A DNA stretch of 64,000 nucleotides, taken from Pseudomonas lini. GTDB taxonomy: Bacteria > Pseudomonadota > Gammaproteobacteria > Pseudomonadales > Pseudomonadaceae. Position numbers and translations under genes: made by a program. Shown here in pieces: positions 54,292 through 63,799 of the stretch; position 1 is the stretch's first letter; each line of letters opens with the position of its first letter. The notes under the pieces are model-generated. The model saw nothing but the letters and a program-made list of their open reading frames with translations. It was not told the DNA's origin and did not search any database. The stretch is taken from contig NZ_OZ061318.1 in the NCBI RefSeq assembly GCF_964063345.1, positions 1,674,001 to 1,738,000 of the forward strand. The letters are read 5' to 3'.

Positions 54292-55012
54292 TGCTGGCAA
54301 CCACGTTGGCTGCCAGTTGGTAGCCACTGCCGCGCACGGTACGGATCAGCCTCGGTGGTTTTTCGGTATCGCGCAGGCGCTGACGCAAACGGCTGACGGC
54401 CATGTCGACGATGCGATCGAGCGGCATCAGGTCACGGCCACGGGTGGCGTTGCCGATGGTGTCGCGATCGAGGATTTCCTGGGGGTGATCGAGGAACAGT
54501 TTCAGCAGCGCAAAATCGGCGCCTGAGAGAATCACTTCCTCGCCGTCGATGTGGAACAGTCGATGGCTGACCATGTCCAGCCGCCAATCATCGAAGGCCA
54601 GCACTTCACTGCCGGAACGCTCCTGACCGAACTGCGCACGGCGCAACAAGGCTTTGATGCGCGCCTGCAATTCACGGGGGCTGAAGGGTTTGCCGAGGTA
54701 GTCGTCGGCGCCCAGTTCCAGGCCGATGACGCGGTCGGCCTCGTCGGAGCTGGCGGTGAGCATGATGATCGGCACATGGGCCTGGCGCGGGTGTTGGCGG
54801 ATCCAGCGGCAAAGGCTGAAACCGTCTTCGTCCGGCAGCATCACGTCGAGAATCACCAGATCACTCGGCGCGTCGTTCAAGGCCTGACGAAAGCCTGCAC
54901 CATCGGGCGTGGTGCGGACCTGGAAACCGGCGCGGGTCAGATAGGTGTCCAGCAACTCGCGTATCTCTTGATCGTCATCGACCAACAAAATCGACTTGTT
55001 GACTGAGCTCAC
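54281..55012 (-). CDS. gltR: response regulator of glucose uptake
   Basis: 243 residues from a GTG start (MSSVNKSILLVDDDQEIREL) after AAGGACGCCGCCCC. Receiver domain with DDD acidic pocket, phospho-Asp in LVILDVMLPDEDG and Lys in GKPFSPREL; C-terminal OmpR-type winged helix (RIVDMAVSRLRQRLRD). Controls gts and oprB with GtrS. AACAACAA lies before the ribosome site. Confidence 0.93.
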   Translation of the reverse strand: MSSVNKSILLVDDDQEIRELLDTYLTRAGFQVRTTPDGAGFRQALNDAPSDLVILDVMLPDEDGFSLCRWIRQHPRQAHVPIIMLTASSDEADRVIGLELGADDYLGKPFSPRELQARIKALLRRAQFGQERSGSEVLAFDDWRLDMVSHRLFHIDGEEVILSGADFALLKLFLDHPQEILDRDTIGNATRGRDLMPLDRIVDMAVSRLRQRLRDTEKPPRLIRTVRGSGYQLAANVVASNGH

Positions 55013-55024
55013 GGGGCGGCGTCC

Positions 55025-55032
55025 TTGTTGTT
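55025..55032 (-). promoter_or_regulatory. Crc/Hfq CA motif before gltR
   Basis: AACAACAA on the minus strand directly followed by GGACG. Fits AANAANAA. Confidence 0.65.
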
Positions 55033-55087
55033 TGTATTGGGGAGGATTATGCCTGATCGATCAAAGATCTATGTTGTCTGTGAGGGC

Positions 55088-55177
55088 CTCATCGCGGGCA
55101 AGCCCGCTCCCACAAGGTTATGCGCACATTTTCAGAATGTAGGTAATCCTGTGGGAGCGAGGTTTGCCCGCGATGAA
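55088..55177. repeat. REPIN between glk and gltR
   Basis: Inverted arms CCTCATCGCGGGCAAGCCCG and complement-like GTGGGAGCGAGGTTTGCCCG. Interior shared with 52702-52803 in direct orientation (CACAAGGTTATGC, TAGGTAATCCTGTGGGAGCG). Confidence 0.88.
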
Positions 55178-55189
55178 GGCGACGCGGTT

Positions 55190-56140
55190 TCAAGCCTGAT
55201 CCAGCGCCACACCCGCACCAACAAGGCCGGAATACGGCGCCGTCACCAGCCACACCGGAATGCCTTTGAAGTAATCGCTCATGCAACCCTTGTCGGCGAA
55301 GCACCGGGCGAAACCGCTTTTGATGAAGAAATCGGCAAACCGCGGAATCACTCCGCCAACGATGTACACACCACCCCGTGCACCGGTGGTCAGCACGTTG
55401 TTACCGGCCACACGACCGAGCCAGCAGCAGAACTGCTCGAGCACTTCCAGGGCAATCGGATCGCCCGCCAGCCCGGCCGCCGTAATCGACTCAGGCGTGT
55501 CGAGCACAGGCGTGTGACCGTCCACCGCGCAGATCGCCCGGTAGACTCGCGGCAAACCACTGCCGCTCAATGCCGTCTCAGCACTGACATGGCCGATTTC
55601 ATTGAAGATGTGCTGCCACAGTTGGGTTTCTCGCGGGCTGCTCAGCGGCAGGTCGACGTGACCGCCCTCCCCCGGCAGCGGGGCAAACCGGCCCTCGCCC
55701 AGATCGAGCAACGTGCCCACGCCCAGGCCAGTACCCGGGCCGATCACCACCGCCGGTCGCAACGGTTCCGGCGTGCCTTCACAGACCACCCGAAACTCGC
55801 CCGGTTGCAAGCGGGTCATGCCTAGCGCCATTGCCGAAAAATCGTTGATCAACAGCAGTTGATCCACCTGCAAGGTCTTGCAGAACCCCTTGCGACTGAG
55901 CCGCCAGTGATTGTTGGTGAACTTGAATTCATCGCCGCTCACGGGGCCTGCCACCGACAGGCACACCGAACCGATCGAACCCGGCGCCAGACCGAGCCCG
56001 CTCAGGTAGAGCGCAATGGCCTCCTCCGGGCTGGCGTGGTCTGCCGTCGCCAGCACCTGGACCGATTCCAGCTGCTGGTTTTTCCACAACGCGAAACGTG
56101 CGTTGGTGCCACCGATGTCACCGACCAAAGCCAGTTTCAA
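55190..56140 (-). CDS. glk: glucokinase
   Basis: 316 residues. N-terminal phosphate loop [44 protein letters not shown] and a C-terminal [16 protein letters not shown] are the bacterial Glk family pattern. Phosphorylates glucose to glucose-6-phosphate for Zwf. The start overlaps the edd stop by 4 nt (ATGA), so the two are translationally coupled. Confidence 0.95.
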   Translation of the reverse strand: MKLALVGDIGGTNARFALWKNQQLESVQVLATADHASPEEAIALYLSGLGLAPGSIGSVCLSVAGPVSGDEFKFTNNHWRLSRKGFCKTLQVDQLLLINDFSAMALGMTRLQPGEFRVVCEGTPEPLRPAVVIGPGTGLGVGTLLDLGEGRFAPLPGEGGHVDLPLSSPRETQLWQHIFNEIGHVSAETALSGSGLPRVYRAICAVDGHTPVLDTPESITAAGLAGDPIALEVLEQFCCWLGRVAGNNVLTTGARGGVYIVGGVIPRFADFFIKSGFARCFADKGCMSDYFKGIPVWLVTAPYSGLVGAGVALDQA

Positions 56141-57963
56141 TTAAGCGTCTCCAGGGCAGAAGTAAAGGCGCTGGCGCCTTGCTCTGCGGAGCTGAAGGCC
56201 ATGCGCATGAAACCAAACAGTTCGCGACCGCTGCCAATGTTGTTGCCCAACAGACCCTTGGCAGGTTCGCGCGCTGCGAATTCTTCGGCGTCCACCTTAA
56301 GCTCCAAGGTGCCTTTGACGCCATCGACGCGGATGATATCGCCCTCTTGCACTCGCGCCAAAGCGCCGCCCACATAAGCTTCGGGGCTGACGTGAATCGC
56401 CGCCGGGATTTTCCCCGAAGCGCCGGACATACGTCCGTCAGTGACCAACGCGACTTTGAAACCGCGATCCTGCAGCACGCCGAGGAACGGCGTCATTTTG
56501 TGCAGCTCCGGCATGCCGTTGGAACGCGGGCCCTGGAAGCGCATCACCGCGACGAAATCCTTCTCGAGCAAACCGGCCTTGAAGGCATCAGCCAGATCCT
56601 GCTGATCCTGGAACACCATGGCCGGTGCTTCGACGACCTGGTTTTCCAAAGCGACGGCGGATACTTTCATCACGCCACGGCCGAGGTTGCCTTCCATCAC
56701 GCGCAAGCCACCCTCTGGCGAGAATGCGCGAGCAACCGGACGCAGGATGTTTTCGTCGAGGCTTTCGATCGGACCTTCGCGCCAGACCAGTTCACCGTTA
56801 TCGAGGAACGGTTCCTTGGTGTAGCGGCTCAGGCCGTGACCGAGCACGGTGTTGACGTTTTCGTGAAGCAGGCCGGCTTCCAGCAGTTCGCGGATCAGGA
56901 ACGACATGCCGCCCGCCGCCTGGAAGTGGTTGATGTCGGCTTTGCCGTTCGGGTACACGTGGCTCAGGGTCGGCACTACCTCGGAGAGGTCGGCCATGTC
57001 CTGCCAGGTCAACTGGATGCCCGCAGCCATGGCGATGGCCGGCATGTGCAGGGTGTGGTTGGTCGAGCCGCCCGTGGCGTGCAGGGCCACAATGGAGTTG
57101 ACCAGCGAACGCTCGTCGACGATTTCGCCGATCGGCATGAAGTCGCCATTCTGCTTGGTCAGTCGGGTGACCTGGTGCGCCGCTTCGCGGGTCAGGGCAT
57201 CGCGCAACGGGGTGTTCGGGTTGACGAAAGAAGCGCCCGGCAAGTGCAGGCCCATGACTTCCATCAGCAACTGGTTGGTGTTGGCGGTGCCGTAGAAGGT
57301 GCAGGTGCCAGGGCTGTGATAGGACTTCATCTCCGATTCCAGCAGCTCTTCGCGCGTCGCCTTGCCTTCGGCGTAGCGCTGACGCACATCGGCTTTCTGC
57401 TTGTTGGAAATGCCCGAAACCATCGGCCCGCCCGGCACGAAAATCGTCGGCAGATGACCGAACCGCAACGCGCCCATCATCAAGCCCGGCACGATCTTGT
57501 CGCAGATGCCGAGCATCAACGCGCCATCGAACATGTTGTGGGAAAGCGCTACCGCAGTGGACAACGCGATCACTTCGCGGCTTGGCAGGCTCAGTTCCAT
57601 GCCCGGTTCGCCTTGGGTCACGCCATCGCACATCGCGGGGGTGCCACCGGCGAACTGGCCGACGGAGCCGATTTCGCGCAGGGCTTTTTTGATCTGTTCC
57701 GGGAAGACTTCGTACGGCTGGTGCGCCGAGAGCATGTCGTTATATGACGAAACTATTGCGATGTTGGCGGAGTTCATCATCCGCAGGCTGTGCTTGTCGT
57801 CGCTGCCACACCCGGCCACGCCATGGGCGAAGTTGGCGCATTGCAGCTTGCCGCGCATCGGGCCGTCGCTGGCGGCGCCGCGGATCAATGCAAGGTAAGC
57901 CTCACGCGTGGTGCGGCTGCGGGCGATAAGCCGTTCGGTGACCTCAAGGACGCGGGGATGCAT
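56137..57963 (-). CDS. edd: phosphogluconate dehydratase
   Basis: 608 residues, IlvD/Edd family. [41 protein letters not shown] and the [18 protein letters not shown] segment include the iron-sulfur Cys residues; [16 protein letters not shown] and [17 protein letters not shown] are family signatures. Converts 6-phosphogluconate to KDPG. First gene of edd-glk(-gltR-gtrS). Divergent from gap; two HexR-type operators in between. Confidence 0.95.
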   Translation of the reverse strand: MHPRVLEVTERLIARSRTTREAYLALIRGAASDGPMRGKLQCANFAHGVAGCGSDDKHSLRMMNSANIAIVSSYNDMLSAHQPYEVFPEQIKKALREIGSVGQFAGGTPAMCDGVTQGEPGMELSLPSREVIALSTAVALSHNMFDGALMLGICDKIVPGLMMGALRFGHLPTIFVPGGPMVSGISNKQKADVRQRYAEGKATREELLESEMKSYHSPGTCTFYGTANTNQLLMEVMGLHLPGASFVNPNTPLRDALTREAAHQVTRLTKQNGDFMPIGEIVDERSLVNSIVALHATGGSTNHTLHMPAIAMAAGIQLTWQDMADLSEVVPTLSHVYPNGKADINHFQAAGGMSFLIRELLEAGLLHENVNTVLGHGLSRYTKEPFLDNGELVWREGPIESLDENILRPVARAFSPEGGLRVMEGNLGRGVMKVSAVALENQVVEAPAMVFQDQQDLADAFKAGLLEKDFVAVMRFQGPRSNGMPELHKMTPFLGVLQDRGFKVALVTDGRMSGASGKIPAAIHVSPEAYVGGALARVQEGDIIRVDGVKGTLELKVDAEEFAAREPAKGLLGNNIGSGRELFGFMRMAFSSAEQGASAFTSALETLN

Positions 57964-58083
57964 GTGTAGAACTCCAGGCTAACGGATATGGCGACCTGAT
58001 TGTCTATGCTGATCAAGCACCGCTGTGATTGGGATGACAGACGGTTTTCTTGATCATTCGGACCAGTTGATTCAGGTCACTCG

Positions 58084-58098
58084 TTGTAGATAAAACAA
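58084..58098. promoter_or_regulatory. HexR-like operator (edd side)
   Basis: TTGTAGATAAAACAA is an exact TTGT-N7-ACAA. About 120 nt upstream of edd and 85 nt upstream of gap; nearest to the edd promoter region. Confidence 0.7.
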
Positions 58099-58145
58099 AA
58101 TATTGCCACTAAAAAGGCTTGTTTTCTATTTTTTTGCGAATAATC

Positions 58146-58160
58146 TTGTAATTCCAACAA
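58146..58160. promoter_or_regulatory. HexR-like operator (gap side)
   Basis: TTGTAATTCCAACAA is an exact TTGT-N7-ACAA, 22 nt before the gap start codon. AACAACAA overlaps its 3' end, at 58156-58163. Confidence 0.7.
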
Positions 58161-58182
58161 CAAAACGACGGCGGCGCTGTAA

Positions 58183-59184
58183 ATGACTCTTCGAATCGCA
58201 ATCAATGGTTTTGGCCGTATCGGCCGTAATGTCCTACGCGCACTGTATACCCAAGGTTATCGTCAGGATCTGCAGATCGTAGCGATCAACGATCTGGGCG
58301 ACAGCTCGATGAACGCGCATCTGCTCAAGTACGACACCGTTCACGGCACATTCGATGCCGATGTCCAGCACGATCAGGAAAGCCTGACCGTCAACGGCGA
58401 CCGTATTTCGGTCAGCGCCATTCGCAACCCGGCCGAGCTGCCTTGGGCCGCTGAAAAGGTCGATGTCGTGTTCGAATGCACCGGTCTGTTCACCGACCGT
58501 GCCAAAGCCGCCGCGCATATTACGGCCGGCGCGCGCAAAGTGATCATCTCGGCCCCGGCCAAAGGCGCTGACGCCACCGTGGTTTATGGGGTCAACCACG
58601 ACATTCTGCGCCAATCGCACCAGATCATTTCCAACGCCTCGTGCACCACCAACTGCCTGGCCCCGGTGGCCCAGGTGCTGCATCGCGAGCTGGGCATCGA
58701 AAGCGGTCTGATGACCACCATCCATGCCTACACCAACGATCAGAACCTGACCGACGTCTACCACACCGACCCGTACCGCGCCCGTTCCGCCACACAGAAC
58801 ATGATCCCGAGCAAGACCGGCGCCGCTGAAGCGGTGGGCCTGGTGCTGCCGGAACTGGCAGGCAAACTGACCGGCATGGCGGTGCGTGTTCCGGTGATCA
58901 ACGTATCGCTGGTGGACCTGACCGTGCAGCTCAAGCGCGAAGCGTCGGCCGATGAAGTCAACGCGATGCTCAAACAAGCCAGCCAGCACTCGAAGATCCT
59001 GGGTTACAACACCCTGCCGCTGGTTTCCAGCGACTTCAACCACAACCCGCTGTCGTCGATCTTCGACGCCAACCACACCAAATCCAGCGGCAAGCTGCTC
59101 AAAGTGCTGGCCTGGTACGACAACGAATGGGGCTTCTCCAACCGCATGCTCGATAACTGCCTGGCGCTCTGCAACGCCGAGTAA
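58183..59184 (+). CDS. gap: glyceraldehyde-3-phosphate dehydrogenase
   Basis: 333 residues. NAD-binding [17 protein letters not shown], catalytic Cys154 in [31 protein letters not shown] and the closing [15 protein letters not shown] are diagnostic. Oxidises the glyceraldehyde-3-phosphate released by Eda. Monocistronic, divergent from edd, with a HexR operator in its leader. No strong ribosome site is seen. Confidence 0.96.
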   Translation: MTLRIAINGFGRIGRNVLRALYTQGYRQDLQIVAINDLGDSSMNAHLLKYDTVHGTFDADVQHDQESLTVNGDRISVSAIRNPAELPWAAEKVDVVFECTGLFTDRAKAAAHITAGARKVIISAPAKGADATVVYGVNHDILRQSHQIISNASCTTNCLAPVAQVLHRELGIESGLMTTIHAYTNDQNLTDVYHTDPYRARSATQNMIPSKTGAAEAVGLVLPELAGKLTGMAVRVPVINVSLVDLTVQLKREASADEVNAMLKQASQHSKILGYNTLPLVSSDFNHNPLSSIFDANHTKSSGKLLKVLAWYDNEWGFSNRMLDNCLALCNAE

Positions 59185-59213
59185 GCGCCTCACTCTACGT
59201 TGAACGCGGCCAC

Positions 59214-59309
59214 GTAGGAGCTGCCGAAGGCTGCGATCTTTTAATCTTGACGATTGTGAGACCGACAAAAGATCAGGATCAAAAGATCGCAGCCTTCGGC
59301 AGCTCCTAC
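59214..59309. repeat. REP-like inverted repeat (GTAGGAGCTGCCGAAGGCTG type)
   Basis: 29-nt arms at 59214-59242 and 59281-59309 are exact complements, each ending in a T or A tract. Located 30 nt after gap, it can act as its terminator. Confidence 0.9.
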
Positions 59310-59371
59310 AGGTATTGGCAACGCCGAAAAATGCGTTTTCGCAGGCGCATTCTCGTCTGGAGAAACAAGCG

Positions 59372-59836
59372 ATGATCGGTATCAGCTTTACGCAAAAAAC
59401 CCTGGCCGCGCGCAAGCGTATCGCCCTGGTTGCCCACGACCACTGCAAAGTATTTTTGCTGGATTGGGCCGAGCGGCAGAAAGACAAACTCGCGCAACAT
59501 GAATTGATCGCCACCGGCACGACGGGGTTGTTGTTGCAACAACGCCTCGACCTGCCGGTGGAAAGCATGATCAGCGGTCCTCTGGGCGGCGATCAGCAAC
59601 TCGGCGCGCGAATCGCCGAGCAGCGGGTCGACATGCTGGTGTTCTTCTGGGACCCGTTCGAACCGCAGCCTCATGACCCGGACATCAAAGCGCTGCTGCG
59701 GGTCGCGGCAGTGTGGAACATCCCGGTGGCCTGCAACGAGTGCAGTGCCGATTACCTGCTCAGCAGCCCGTTGATGGATCAGGCTCACGAACACCGCATC
59801 CCGGATTACGCGACCTATCTGCTGGGGCGTGGGTAA
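59372..59836 (+). CDS. mgsA: methylglyoxal synthase
   Basis: 154 residues from MIGISFTQKTLAARKRIALV after GGAGAAACAAGCG. Active-site motifs VAHDHCK, ATGTTG, SGPLGGDQQ (Asp74) and FFWDPFEPQPHDPDIKALLR are complete (E. coli enzyme 152 aa). Converts dihydroxyacetone phosphate to methylglyoxal when phosphate is scarce, a bypass that sits next to gap, encoding the competing triose enzyme. Confidence 0.93.
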   Translation: MIGISFTQKTLAARKRIALVAHDHCKVFLLDWAERQKDKLAQHELIATGTTGLLLQQRLDLPVESMISGPLGGDQQLGARIAEQRVDMLVFFWDPFEPQPHDPDIKALLRVAAVWNIPVACNECSADYLLSSPLMDQAHEHRIPDYATYLLGRG

Positions 59837-59876
59837 AGCGTGACCAGCTCCGGGCGTAGCAACAATCACAAATCCT

Positions 59877-59963
59877 TGTGGGAGCTGGCTTGCCTGCGAT
59901 GGCGGTGTGTCAGCCGAATCTCTATTGGCTGACACACCGCCATCGCAGGCAAGCCAGCTCCCA
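59877..59963. repeat. near-perfect long REPIN hairpin
   Basis: About 38-nt arms (GTGGGAGCTGGCTTGCCTGC... through GGTGTGTCAGCC and complement) with only an 11-nt loop. The most perfect hairpin in the window. Confidence 0.92.
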
Positions 59964-60054
59964 CAGGGTCAGGTATTCGGTCGGCGATCGGCGTTTTCAT
60001 CTAATCGAGCGGTATTTTGAACTATGCTCGGGCTCTCGTTCCGGAGGGCCTTCG

Positions 60055-61386
60055 ATGACTGATTTACTCACGTCCATTCAAGCCACACTCGGCTTGCCGC
60101 ACACCCCAATCCCGTTCAAATCGAGCGGCGCCCTGCCCTCGGCGTTTGCCGTCACTGATCTGGCCTGCGCGAGCATTGCCGCTGCCGGTCAGGCTGTCAG
60201 TGAGTTGCTGCAACAACACACCGGCCGTTTGCCTGCCCTTGAAGTCGACCGCCGCCTGGCGTCGTTCTGGTTTGCAACGTCAATCCGTCCCATGGGCTGG
60301 AGCGTCCCGCCGTTATGGGACCCGGTTGCCGGTGACTATGCGACCAAAGACGGCTGGATTCGCTTGCACACTAACGCGCCTCATCATCGTGCCGCCGCTG
60401 AAAGCGTGCTCGGCGCCTGTGTCGACCGCGCCGCGATGGCGAGCAAAGTCGCTCAATGGGCGAAAAGCGATCTGGAACAGGCCGTAGTTGATGCCGGTGG
60501 TTGCGCGGCCGAAATGCGCAGCTGGGCGCAATGGCAAGCGCATCCCCAAGGTTTGGCGGTGAACGCCGAGCCGTTGATTCAGTTCAGCGCCGACAACAGC
60601 CAAAACCTCAAACCGTGGAGGGGTTCGGTGGCGCAACCGCTGGCCGGGGTCAAGGTACTGGACCTCACGCGCGTGCTCGCGGGGCCCATCGCCAGCCGTT
60701 TTCTCGCCGGCCTCGGCGCCGATGTTTTGCGCATCGACCCACCAACCTGGAACGAACCGGGCGTGGTGCCGGAAGTCACTTTGGGCAAACGTTGCACGCG
60801 CCTGGACCTGCAAGACAAAACTGATCGAGCAGTGTTCGAAAGCCTGCTCAAGGACGCCGATATCTTGCTTCATGGTTACCGCGCCGATGCATTGGAAAGG
60901 TTGGGTTACGGCGTCGCAGTGCGTCAAAAACTGGCGCCGGGCCTGATTGATGTGTGCCTCAACGCCTACGGTTGGAGCGGCCCCTGGCAGAACCGTCGAG
61001 GGTTCGACAGTTTGGTACAGATGAGCAGCGGGATTGCCGAAGCAGGGATGCAGTGGAAGAAAGCAAACAAGCCAACACCACTGCCGGTACAGGCGCTTGA
61101 TCATGCCACCGGGTATTTGATGGCAGCTGCGGCGATCACGTTATTGGGACGTGGCGGGTCGGCCAGGTTGTCGTTGGCGCGGACCGCCAAGTTGCTGATT
61201 GAGCATGGTGCGGGGACTGATGAGGCGTTGCGGGCGGAGGATGACAATGATCAAGGGATGCTGGTTGAGCAGACACCTTGGGGGCCGGCCCATCGGTTGC
61301 AGGTGCCGCTGAAAATCACCGGGACGCCGTTGCAGTGGGCACTGCCGGCCGGGGAATTGGGTTCCCATCGCGCGCAGTGGTGGTGA
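60055..61386 (+). CDS. family III CoA-transferase (CaiB/BaiF)
   Basis: 443 residues from MTDLLTSIQATLGLPHTPIP, preceded by CGGAGGGCCTTCG; a frame from 59878 crosses a REPIN and is rejected. The CaiB core is at about 200-400: LDLTRVLAGPIASRFLAGLGADVLRIDPP, LLHGYRADALERLG, CLNAYGWSGPWQNRRGFDSLVQM (catalytic Asp in GFDSLVQ). The unusually long N-terminal part resembles a second, degenerate copy of the domain. Transfers CoA between carboxylic acids; substrate unknown. Confidence 0.82.
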   Translation: MTDLLTSIQATLGLPHTPIPFKSSGALPSAFAVTDLACASIAAAGQAVSELLQQHTGRLPALEVDRRLASFWFATSIRPMGWSVPPLWDPVAGDYATKDGWIRLHTNAPHHRAAAESVLGACVDRAAMASKVAQWAKSDLEQAVVDAGGCAAEMRSWAQWQAHPQGLAVNAEPLIQFSADNSQNLKPWRGSVAQPLAGVKVLDLTRVLAGPIASRFLAGLGADVLRIDPPTWNEPGVVPEVTLGKRCTRLDLQDKTDRAVFESLLKDADILLHGYRADALERLGYGVAVRQKLAPGLIDVCLNAYGWSGPWQNRRGFDSLVQMSSGIAEAGMQWKKANKPTPLPVQALDHATGYLMAAAAITLLGRGGSARLSLARTAKLLIEHGAGTDEALRAEDDNDQGMLVEQTPWGPAHRLQVPLKITGTPLQWALPAGELGSHRAQWW

Positions 61387-61394
61387 CTGTTCGG

Positions 61395-61488
61395 GCCCCT
61401 TCGCGAGCAAGCCCGGCTCCCACATGTGATCGCATTCCTCCAAGGAAACTCGGTCACTGTGGGAGCGGGCTTGCCCGCGAAGAGGCCC
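61395..61488. repeat. REPIN, TTCGCGAGCAAGCCCGGCTC type
   Basis: Inverted arms GGCCCCTTCGCGAGCAAGCC / GCGGGCTTGCCCGCGAAGAG between convergent CoA-transferase and alkA genes. Confidence 0.85.
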
Positions 61489-61511
61489 GGAAAATCACTA
61501 CACATCTCAGC

Positions 61512-62375
61512 TCAATCCGGCCGGATCAACAATGTCCAAAGCACCTGCGCCGCATACCCTCGCCAGGGCCGCCAAGCCTCGGCCCTCACCCACAACTCCC
61601 GAGCCGTCACCGCTCGACCTTCCAGCGCCGCCAACGAATTGATCAACCCCACATCCCCACTCGGAAACGCATCCATCTGTCGCAACTGCCGCAAGGCAAT
61701 GTATTGCGCCGTCCAGTCACCAATCCCGTGCAACGCCAGCAACCGCGCCACACCGCCTTCCCGTCCCGGTTCAAATAACAGGGGATCATCCAGCAACGCC
61801 TGAGCCACGCCGGACAAGGTCCGGCCGCGACTTCTCGGCATCCCCAACGTTGCCAGATCCGCCGCTGCCAATGCACCAGCATCAGGAAACACATGACTCA
61901 ACCCCGGCATCGGCGACTGCAATGGCTGTCCATATTGCACCACCAGTTTCCCCGCCAACTTAATCGCCGCGACCACAGTAATCTGCTGCCCCAACACCGC
62001 ACGAATGGCCAACTCCAGCCCATCCCAAGCCCCGGGCACTCGCAGCCCCGGGCGCGCGGCAATCAAACGCGCCATCAATGGATCAACCGCCAGTTGTCGA
62101 TGAATGGCTGGCAAATTCGCATCCAGATCAAACATCCGCCGTAGCCGCGCGACAATCTCCGGCACTGCCGCTGAATCAGGAAAATCCAGCGTGACTTCCA
62201 GCACATCGCCTGCCCCTGGCCTGACCCAAATCACACCGTGAACACCGTTCAATGCGATGCTGCGCGAGTACACCCCATCGACCACGGTTTCCATCCCGAC
62301 CACCGCCCGCGCCGACAAAAAACCCAGCATCGCCGACCAGTCATAAGGCGGTTGATACGCCAGCAGCAACCTCAC
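61512..62375 (-). CDS. alkA: DNA-3-methyladenine glycosylase II
   Basis: 287 residues if read from a GTG whose last two bases form the stop of the permease gene (GTGA); the ATG 57 nt further in would lose the conserved LAYQPPYDWSAMLGFLSARAV. AlkA N-terminal domain, then the HhH-GPD motif ALHGIGDWTAQYIALRQLR with the catalytic Asp in FPSGDVGL. Excises alkylated bases. No strong ribosome site; translation is probably coupled to the permease. Confidence 0.88.
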   Translation of the reverse strand: MRLLLAYQPPYDWSAMLGFLSARAVVGMETVVDGVYSRSIALNGVHGVIWVRPGAGDVLEVTLDFPDSAAVPEIVARLRRMFDLDANLPAIHRQLAVDPLMARLIAARPGLRVPGAWDGLELAIRAVLGQQITVVAAIKLAGKLVVQYGQPLQSPMPGLSHVFPDAGALAAADLATLGMPRSRGRTLSGVAQALLDDPLLFEPGREGGVARLLALHGIGDWTAQYIALRQLRQMDAFPSGDVGLINSLAALEGRAVTARELWVRAEAWRPWRGYAAQVLWTLLIRPD

Positions 62376-63799
62376 AACGACAACAATCCGCTGTACAACC
62401 CATAGGCCGCCAACCCCGCCCCGGCAACCACACAGCTGAAAATCCCCTTCTCGATATGGGTAAACAAAGGCTCGCCCTGTTCCCGCTTGGCCTTTGCAAA
62501 CAGAATCACCCCCGGCGCATACAACAACGCCGAAAGCAGCAGGTATTTCACCCCGCCGGCGTACAGCAACCAAACCGCGTAACACAGGGCAATGCCGCCG
62601 ATCAGCAAGTCTTTCGTGCGCTCGGCCGAAGCATGCTCATAGGTTTCCCCTCGACCGCTCAACAACACCGCATACGCCGCCGACCACAGATACGGCACCA
62701 GAATCATCGACGAGGCGAGGTAGATCAGGCTGGTGTAAGTACCGGCGGAAAACAGCGTGATCAGCAGAAAAATCTGGATCATCACGTTAGTCAGCCACAG
62801 CGCATTGACCGGCACGTGGTTGGCGTTTTCCTTTTGCAGGAACGCCGGCATGGTCTTGTCCCTGGCCGTGGCGAAGAGGATTTCGGCGCACAGCAGCGCC
62901 CACGACAACAAGGCCCCCAATAGCGAAACCGCCAAGCCGACGCTGATCAGCACCGCGCCCCAATGACCAACCACGTGTTCCAGTACCGCGGCCAGCGACG
63001 GGTTCTGCAACGTGGCCAATTCCGGTTGGCTCATGATCCCGAGGGATAACACGTTCACCAGCACCAGCAGCGCCAACACACCGATAAAACCGATGACCGT
63101 CGCCCGGCCCACGTCCGAACGTTTCTGCGCCCTCGCTGAATACACGCTGGCGCCTTCGATGCCGATGAAGACGAACACGGTGACCAGCATCATGTTGCGC
63201 ACCTGGTCCATCACGCCGCCGAAATTCGGGTTGCTTCGGCCCCAGATATCGCGGGTGAAGATGTCGGCCTTGAAGGCCACGGCGGCGATGACGATGAACA
63301 TGATCAGCGGCACGATCTTGGCCACGGTGGTCAGTTGATTGATAAACGTCGCTTCCTTGATTCCGCGCAGCACCAGAAAATGTACCGCCCACAGCAGTAC
63401 CGACGCGCAGCCGATGGCGATCGGCGTGTTGCCTTGGCCAAACACCGGAAAGAAATAACCGAGCGTACTGAACAGCAGCACGAAATAACCGACATTGCCC
63501 AGCCAGGCGCTGATCCAGTATCCCCAGGCAGACGAGAATCCCATGTAATCGCCAAATCCGGCCTTGGCGTAGGCGTACACCCCGGAGTCCAGTTCGGGTT
63601 TGCGATTGGCCAGGGTCTGAAACACGAAGGCCAAGGTCAGCATGCCCACGGCAGTGATCGCCCAACCAATCAATATCGCCCCGGCATCGGCACGCGCCGC
63701 CATGTTTTGCGGTAAGGAAAAAATCCCGCCGCCAACCATCGATCCCACCACCAAAGCGATCAGCGCATTCAGGCGAAGCTTTTGCGTCGGTTGCGACAT
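62372..63799 (-). CDS. APC-family amino acid permease/antiporter
   Basis: 475 residues from MSQPTQKLRLNALIALVVGSMVG after GGAGACGCACGA. About 12-13 transmembrane helices; GSMVGGGIFSLPQNMAARA is the substrate loop of basic amino acid antiporters, and PELDSGVYAYAKAGFGDYMGFSSAWGYW is typical of the ArcD/arginine-ornithine type. Probably arginine:ornithine or a related exchange, but no arc genes are adjacent. The promoter region to the right is AT-rich. Confidence 0.85.
   Translation of the reverse strand: MSQPTQKLRLNALIALVVGSMVGGGIFSLPQNMAARADAGAILIGWAITAVGMLTLAFVFQTLANRKPELDSGVYAYAKAGFGDYMGFSSAWGYWISAWLGNVGYFVLLFSTLGYFFPVFGQGNTPIAIGCASVLLWAVHFLVLRGIKEATFINQLTTVAKIVPLIMFIVIAAVAFKADIFTRDIWGRSNPNFGGVMDQVRNMMLVTVFVFIGIEGASVYSARAQKRSDVGRATVIGFIGVLALLVLVNVLSLGIMSQPELATLQNPSLAAVLEHVVGHWGAVLISVGLAVSLLGALLSWALLCAEILFATARDKTMPAFLQKENANHVPVNALWLTNVMIQIFLLITLFSAGTYTSLIYLASSMILVPYLWSAAYAVLLSGRGETYEHASAERTKDLLIGGIALCYAVWLLYAGGVKYLLLSALLYAPGVILFAKAKREQGEPLFTHIEKGIFSCVVAGAGLAAYGLYSGLLSL

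Noticed and set aside
56098..57747. 549-codon plus-strand open frame antisense to edd
   Set aside because: Edd is unambiguous; the antisense translation has no coherent domain.
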